A stretch of DNA of 64,000 nucleotides. Source: Sphingobacteriia bacterium 28-36-52 (GTDB taxonomy: Bacteria > Bacteroidota > Bacteroidia > Chitinophagales > Chitinophagaceae). Shown here piece after piece: positions 59,542 to 64,000 of this stretch. The number at the start of each line of letters is the position of its first letter. Positions within the stretch are counted from its first letter, which is position 1. The DNA is taken from NCBI GenBank assembly GCA_002281575.1, contig NCGN01000009.1, positions 1 to 64,000 of the forward strand, in the 5' to 3' direction. The position numbers and the translations under genes are program-made. Under the pieces are notes generated by a model that made no database searches, was not told where the DNA came from, and worked only from the letters and a program-made list of their open reading frames with translations.

Positions 59542-61650
59542 ATGAAGCAACCGAAAAGATATTTGATTACCGCAGCTCTTCCCTATGCCAATGGGTTGAA
59601 ACATATAGGCCATTTGGCCGGAGCATACCTACCTGCAGACATTTATGTGCGCTATTTAAGGGCCCAGAAAAGAGACGTGGTATTTGTATGCGGTAGCGAT
59701 GAACACGGCACAGCCATTCCAATTCAGGCAACCAAAGAAGGCACCACTGCGCAAGGCATTATAGATAAGTACCATCCTATTATAGAGCAAAATTTTAACG
59801 ACTTAGGTATCTCTTTTGATATTTATCATAGAACCAGCTCTCCTATTCATCACGAAACTGCTAGTGAATTTTTTACTGCATTGAATAATAAAGGGGACTT
59901 AATTACCAAAGAGTCAGAACAGTATTACGATGAACAGGAACAGAGTTTTTTAGCCGACAGATACATTAAAGGAACCTGCCCCAACTGTGGGTTTCAAGCG
60001 GCCTATGGAGATCAGTGTGAAAGCTGTGGCAAAAGTTTAAGCCCAGATGAATTAATTAATCCGGTAAGCACTTTAAGTGGCAATACACCAATTAAAAAAT
60101 TAACCAAGCACTGGTACCTCCCGCTAGATAGGCATGAAGATTTTTTACGCAAATGGATTATTGAAGAGCATGGCAATGATTGGCGTTCTACCGTAGTAGG
60201 ACAATGCAAGAGTTGGATTGATGGAGGCTTGCAACCCAGAGCAGTTACCCGCGATTTAGATTGGGGTGTTGCATTACCTGATGATGTAGAAGGCGGCAAA
60301 GGCAAAGTGCTGTACGTGTGGTTTGATGCACCCATTGGTTATATCAGTGCCACCAAACAATGGGCATTGAATACCGGAAAAGATTGGAGACCTTATTGGG
60401 AAGACCAAGACACCAAGCTGATTCATTTTATAGGAAAAGACAATATCGTTTTCCATTGCATTATTTTTCCCGTGATGTTGCAATTACACGGAAATATTTT
60501 ACCCACCAATGTCCCTGCCAACGAATTCATGAATTTGGAAGGAGACAAAATGAGTACCAGTAGAAACTGGAAACTCGAAATGGAAGATTATATTAACGAC
60601 TTTATTAAGCCAGAAAATGGGGGATCACAGCTGGCGGATACGTTGAGGTACTACTTAACTGCCATTGCACCCGAAAGCAAAGACAGTGAATTTACCTGGA
60701 AGGGTTTTCAAGATGCCAACAACAGTGAGTTGGTAAGCATATTCGGCAACTTCATCAACAGAGCATTGGTATTGATGCACAAACTATGTAATGGGAAAGT
60801 ACCTCCACTGCACAATGATTTATTTGACGAATTAGATCAAGCAACTATTGGAGCCATTCAACAATCAAAAGCAAAAATTGAACAATTATTAGAAGACTAT
60901 AAATTCAGGGATGCCCAATTTGAAGTGATTAATTTGGCTAGAATTGGTAATCAATACATGCAGAAAAAAGAACCATGGATTCTAGCTAAGCAATTGGCAG
61001 AAAACCCAGCTGCGCAACAATTAATCAACAACTGTTTGCATATCTGTTTACAGTTAACGGCCAACCTAGCTATTCTGTCTAATCCTTTCTTGCCCTTTAC
61101 TGCAAAGAAAATTTGTTACTTGTTAAAAGTAGTAGACAAGATATTGGATTGGGAAAATGCAGGCAGCATGAAATTATTAAGCGTCGGCTATAGTTTAAGG
61201 GCTCCAGAATTATTGTTCCGTAAAATAGAAGACGAAGAAATCACCCAACAAATTGAAAAATTAAAAGCCGCTGCTGTGAATAAAGAACCCATCGTTCAAA
61301 CAACCCCAGTACCCGCTGTTAAACCCGAAATCGTTTTTGATGATTTTGCTAAAATAGATTTGAAAGTAGGAACTATTGTGGCTGCTGAAAAAGTAGAGAA
61401 AGCCGATAAGCTATTGAAATTACAAGTAGACCTTGGCTTCGAAACCCGTACCATTGTTTCAGGTATAGCCATGCACTTTGCACCAGAAGCAATTGTGGGC
61501 AAACAAGTAACCGTAGTTTGCAACTTGGCGCCACGCAAAATGCGCGGCATCGAAAGCAACGGCATGATTTTAATGGCCGAAGATGCCAATGGTAAATTGC
61601 ATTTTGTAAATCCAGAAGACGCAATTAATCCAGGAAGTGGAGTAAGTTAG
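59542..61650 (+). CDS. metG: Methionyl-tRNA synthetase
   Basis: The 702-residue enzyme charges tRNA-Met. The HIGH motif is residues 21-24 in PYANGLKHIGHLAG, the zinc-binding CPNCGFQAAYGDQCESCGK lies near 145-165, and the KMSKS loop reads KMSTS at 336-340. The anticodon-binding helical domain follows, and a C-terminal Trbp111-like tRNA-binding domain (from about residue 600, FAKIDLKVGTIVAAEKVEKADKLLKLQVD) completes it. It is the long form common in Bacteroidota. A terminator follows at 61717. Confidence 0.97.
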   Translation: MKQPKRYLITAALPYANGLKHIGHLAGAYLPADIYVRYLRAQKRDVVFVCGSDEHGTAIPIQATKEGTTAQGIIDKYHPIIEQNFNDLGISFDIYHRTSSPIHHETASEFFTALNNKGDLITKESEQYYDEQEQSFLADRYIKGTCPNCGFQAAYGDQCESCGKSLSPDELINPVSTLSGNTPIKKLTKHWYLPLDRHEDFLRKWIIEEHGNDWRSTVVGQCKSWIDGGLQPRAVTRDLDWGVALPDDVEGGKGKVLYVWFDAPIGYISATKQWALNTGKDWRPYWEDQDTKLIHFIGKDNIVFHCIIFPVMLQLHGNILPTNVPANEFMNLEGDKMSTSRNWKLEMEDYINDFIKPENGGSQLADTLRYYLTAIAPESKDSEFTWKGFQDANNSELVSIFGNFINRALVLMHKLCNGKVPPLHNDLFDELDQATIGAIQQSKAKIEQLLEDYKFRDAQFEVINLARIGNQYMQKKEPWILAKQLAENPAAQQLINNCLHICLQLTANLAILSNPFLPFTAKKICYLLKVVDKILDWENAGSMKLLSVGYSLRAPELLFRKIEDEEITQQIEKLKAAAVNKEPIVQTTPVPAVKPEIVFDDFAKIDLKVGTIVAAEKVEKADKLLKLQVDLGFETRTIVSGIAMHFAPEAIVGKQVTVVCNLAPRKMRGIESNGMILMAEDANGKLHFVNPEDAINPGSGVS

Positions 61651-61862
61651 AATTGGTGCTTAACAATATACCAAAAGCCCATAACACATAATGATAAAAT
61701 AACCAAGTAATACATTAAGAGCCTCCGCTTAGACGGAGGCTCTTTTATGAAAGCTAATTTAGGAATTAGGTTGATGTTAAAAATCAAATAAACTACCCGA
61801 AGGAAATAGGTTAAAATACCTATCGAGATAAAAAACAATTGAAAATATTTCATAGCTCGCAT
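61647..61862 (-). CDS. Small two-helix membrane protein (hypothetical)
   Basis: The 71-residue frame starts directly after the stop of the upstream gene (TAGATG) and encodes two hydrophobic helices (about residues 7-30 and 50-66) separated by the basic loop KEPPSKRRLL. A second ATG three codons in is possible. It is antisense to the end of metG and its terminator, and its last codons overlap the metG stop by four bases. The tight coupling and membrane-like composition favour a real gene, but the family is unknown. Confidence 0.45.
   Translation of the reverse strand: MRAMKYFQLFFISIGILTYFLRVVYLIFNINLIPKLAFIKEPPSKRRLLMYYLVILSLCVMGFWYIVKHQF
61717..61746 (+). terminator. Rho-independent terminator of metG
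   Basis: AAGAGCCTCCG and CGGAGGCTCTT form an 11-bp stem with a 6-base loop, running into TTTT. It lies inside the small membrane ORF on the other strand. Confidence 0.8.
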
Positions 61863-62525
61863 CTAAGCTTTATCAAAACTCAAACACTCTTTCAATTCTT
61901 TTTCGGAGTAAGCCAATTTGTATTGCTTCAACACTTCATCTGGCACCCCATTCCATTGATTGGGCGCATTACCTACATAGCCTAAATCTTTGATACCAAT
62001 TTCAGTGGTGTAGAAACCAGTGGTTACTAAATCGCGCATGAGATTAAAGAAGGAAACCCCTTGTGCCAATTCCTTTGCTGCTTTTTCTGGATAAGCAATA
62101 CTATCTACTACCGATATTTGTTGCGCTGCGGTCAAGTTCACAAATGCTTTTTCGTAAAGCTTATAACAATGCAAGTCTAGCCAGCGCAATCCACCACGCA
62201 ATGGGGTTTGATGCGAAGGCATATCTTTTACAATGAACTCTATAAACTCTGGCACTTTAGCATCACTGGCACTTCCACTTACTTCGTCTTTGGGCATAAT
62301 AATATCGCCCAGTACAGTAATAGTAGCCATTTCATGTTCGTTGAAGAAGTTGGCTTCCTTGGCCATTTTGGCTAAGTAAGCTTTCTCTTCTTGCATGCGA
62401 TCATCTAATGATGCATCAGCTGAGCCAGCTATATTTTTTTTATCGGCACTGGTGCAGGCTTCTACCAAAACACCGGCACCAACAGTACCAATCATCAGTG
62501 CCTTAATCGATTTTCTCCTGTCCAT
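61863..62525 (-). CDS. Gluconate 2-dehydrogenase subunit 3 family protein
   Basis: The 220-residue protein starts MDRRKSIKALMIGTVGAGVLVEAC, a twin-arginine-like signal that also contains a lipobox-like VEAC. The family part shows FNEHEMATITVLGDIIMPKD, VPEFIEFIVKDMP and GGLRWLDLHCYKLYEKAF, then FFNLMRDLVTTGFYTTEIGIKDLGYVGN. Such small subunits pair with a GMC-type flavoprotein dehydrogenase, here encoded one base upstream. The complex should oxidise a sugar or sugar acid in the periplasm. The substrate is unknown. Confidence 0.9.
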   Translation of the reverse strand: MDRRKSIKALMIGTVGAGVLVEACTSADKKNIAGSADASLDDRMQEEKAYLAKMAKEANFFNEHEMATITVLGDIIMPKDEVSGSASDAKVPEFIEFIVKDMPSHQTPLRGGLRWLDLHCYKLYEKAFVNLTAAQQISVVDSIAYPEKAAKELAQGVSFFNLMRDLVTTGFYTTEIGIKDLGYVGNAPNQWNGVPDEVLKQYKLAYSEKELKECLSFDKA

Positions 62526-62526
62526 C

Positions 62527-64000
62527 TTATAAGTTTTGTTTTTTCATTTCGTCAATAATGTATTCACTCGCACGCATGCTTAAAGCAAGGATGGTCCAAG
62601 TGATGTTTTTATCTGCCTGTGAAACAAACTGTGATCCATCTACACAAAACAAAGTTTTGCAATCGTGTGCCTGACTAAACTTGTTTAAGGCTGATGTTTT
62701 TTTGTCGTTACCCATTCTTACCGTACCTGCTTCGTGAATAATATTTCCTGGATTAGACAAGCCATAATTATTAGAAGCATCATCGTCTGCACCCCAAGTA
62801 ATGATTGCTCCCATATTGTGCATGATCTCTTTGAATGTTTCCTTCATATGCTTGGCCTGATTAATTTCATACTCCGAATGACGGGTATTGAATCTTAATA
62901 CAGGAATACCATATTTATCTACCACGGTTGGATCTATTTCACAATAATTTTTGATATCTGGCACAGACTCTCCTCTACCTGCCATACCTACGCCTGCTCC
63001 GTAAAAAAAGCGAACGTCTTCTTTTAAAGAAGATCCATATCCCCCCGCATCCTTGGTTTTACCATTCACTTGGTATTTTCCATTTAAACCTTGCATACCC
63101 ATTCCAAATCCATAAGCAGGTTGGCTCATGCCTCCCCAGTATTCTATATGGTAGCCTCTTGGGAAATCCAATTTTTTATTGTCTAACCACCATGGCGTAT
63201 AAATATGCATACCGCCAACTCCATCTTCGTTGTAACGCTTTCTACCAAAGAGTTCTGGCAATACACCACCCAAAGCTGCACCAGTAGAATCGTGCAAATA
63301 TTTGCCTACTACATTGCTGTCGTTGGCCAATCCGTTCGGATGTCTTTTAGACTTAGAGTTTAATAATAAACGTGCGGTTTCACAAGTACTCGCGGCTAAA
63401 ATCACCACGCGACCATTTACTTGGTATTCTAAATTGTCTACTTTATTTACATAAGAAATACCTGTTGCTAAGCCTTCCGAATTCGTGATTACTTCACGCG
63501 CCATGGCTTGTGTAATCACATCTACATTCCCTGTTTTTACTGCAGGCTTTACCAATACAGATCCAGATGAAAAATCTCCGTACACTTTACAACTTCTGTT
63601 ACACTGGGCACAGAAAAAACAGGCCCCTCGCTCTTCATTTATTTTTTTCGTTAAGATAGATAAGCGAGAAGGGATCACAGGAACACCCACACCTGTTGCA
63701 GCTTTTTTAATCATCAACTCGTGTAAGCGGGGTTTGGGTGGCGGTAGAAAAATACCATCCGGATCATTTTCTAATCCCTCATTGCTACCAAATACCCCAA
63801 TCAATTTATCTACTTTATCGTAGTAAGGTTTTACGTCTTCATAACCAATTGGCCAATCTTCGCCTAAACCATCAATGCTTTTTCTTTTAAAATCTTTGGG
63901 GCCAAAACGGAGGGATATACGACCCCAGTGATTGGTACGTCCGCCCATCATACGGGCACGCCACCACTCAAATTTCTGGCTACCTGGTGCTTGGGTATAA
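62527..64000 (-). CDS. GMC-family oxidoreductase, large subunit (5' end beyond the window)
   Basis: The frame is open to the right edge (reading GSQKFEWWRARMMGGRTNHWGR there), so the N-terminal FAD-binding part is missing. The visible 490 residues include a cysteine-rich RGACFFCAQCNRSCKVYG, LAASTCETARLLLNSKSKRHPNGLAN and the C-terminal HEAGTVRMG...CVDGSQFVSQADKNITWTILALSMRASEYI, typical of GMC dehydrogenases. The protein oxidises an alcohol or sugar group with FAD. With the following small subunit it resembles gluconate/glucose dehydrogenase-type pairs. The cysteine cluster may hold an iron-sulphur centre. Confidence 0.9.
   Translation of the reverse strand, partial: YTQAPGSQKFEWWRARMMGGRTNHWGRISLRFGPKDFKRKSIDGLGEDWPIGYEDVKPYYDKVDKLIGVFGSNEGLENDPDGIFLPPPKPRLHELMIKKAATGVGVPVIPSRLSILTKKINEERGACFFCAQCNRSCKVYGDFSSGSVLVKPAVKTGNVDVITQAMAREVITNSEGLATGISYVNKVDNLEYQVNGRVVILAASTCETARLLLNSKSKRHPNGLANDSNVVGKYLHDSTGAALGGVLPELFGRKRYNEDGVGGMHIYTPWWLDNKKLDFPRGYHIEYWGGMSQPAYGFGMGMQGLNGKYQVNGKTKDAGGYGSSLKEDVRFFYGAGVGMAGRGESVPDIKNYCEIDPTVVDKYGIPVLRFNTRHSEYEINQAKHMKETFKEIMHNMGAIITWGADDDASNNYGLSNPGNIIHEAGTVRMGNDKKTSALNKFSQAHDCKTLFCVDGSQFVSQADKNITWTILALSMRASEYIIDEMKKQNL

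Overview
The window is chromosomal DNA of a low-GC member of the Bacteroidota, most likely of the Chitinophagaceae (the family is an inference). The signs are a SusC/SusD pair, two proteins ending in the CHU_C (type B type IX secretion) domain, an HmuR/HmuY-like haem locus, a fused alpha/beta 2-oxoacid dehydrogenase E1, a DUF4293 protein, start sites without Shine-Dalgarno sequences, and promoters of the Bacteroidota form TTTG-N19-21-TAnnTTTG.

Region 1 to 3.6 kb is accessory. Four leftward genes (a truncated secreted ORF, an unknown exported protein, a seven-bladed propeller lipoprotein and an erythromycin-esterase-like lipoprotein) are separated by palindromic junctions built like integron attC sites. 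Each gene is bracketed by its own private inverted repeat that starts GTT and ends AAC, as expected of integron cassettes. No integrase is visible, so this looks like an integrase-less cassette cluster. It sits beyond a hairpin-rich spacer (3.8-4.06 kb) on the 3' side of a tRNA-Met(CAT) gene.

Region 4.1 to 11.3 kb is core: fused E1 dehydrogenase with an FAA-hydrolase-family gene and pth, an orphan histidine kinase, rplY, prs and radC. Between radC and a DUF3467 gene (11.3-12.36 kb) lies a frameshifted gene bracketed by two related roughly 120-bp palindromic elements. They share a conserved core but have different, internally complementary arms. The arm after radC continues into an inverted copy of the radC 3' end.

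Region 12.4 to 25 kb holds DUF3467, SusD/SusC, folD-queE, a TonB receptor plus HmuY-like lipoprotein, an OmpA/TPR/PD40 protein and dprA. Region 25 to 40 kb holds an MFS transporter, then a rightward run guaB, lnt, hydrolase, two CHU_C proteins, a short-chain dehydrogenase and a nitronate monooxygenase, then a sugar nucleotidyltransferase, glyA and DUF4293. Region 40 to 52.6 kb holds a LytTR regulator facing a TPR histidine kinase, uvrA, an ECF sigma factor, a purQ-dsbD operon with a detached DsbD N-domain, and an operon of two poorly known envelope proteins. Region 52.7 to 64 kb holds kup, two tandem alpha/beta hydrolases, an SPFH / ribbon-helix-helix / two-S66-peptidase operon, metG, a small membrane ORF, and a GMC oxidoreductase with its small subunit, cut by the right edge.

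The two most unusual structures are the attC-like cassette array and the paired palindromic elements around the decayed gene.
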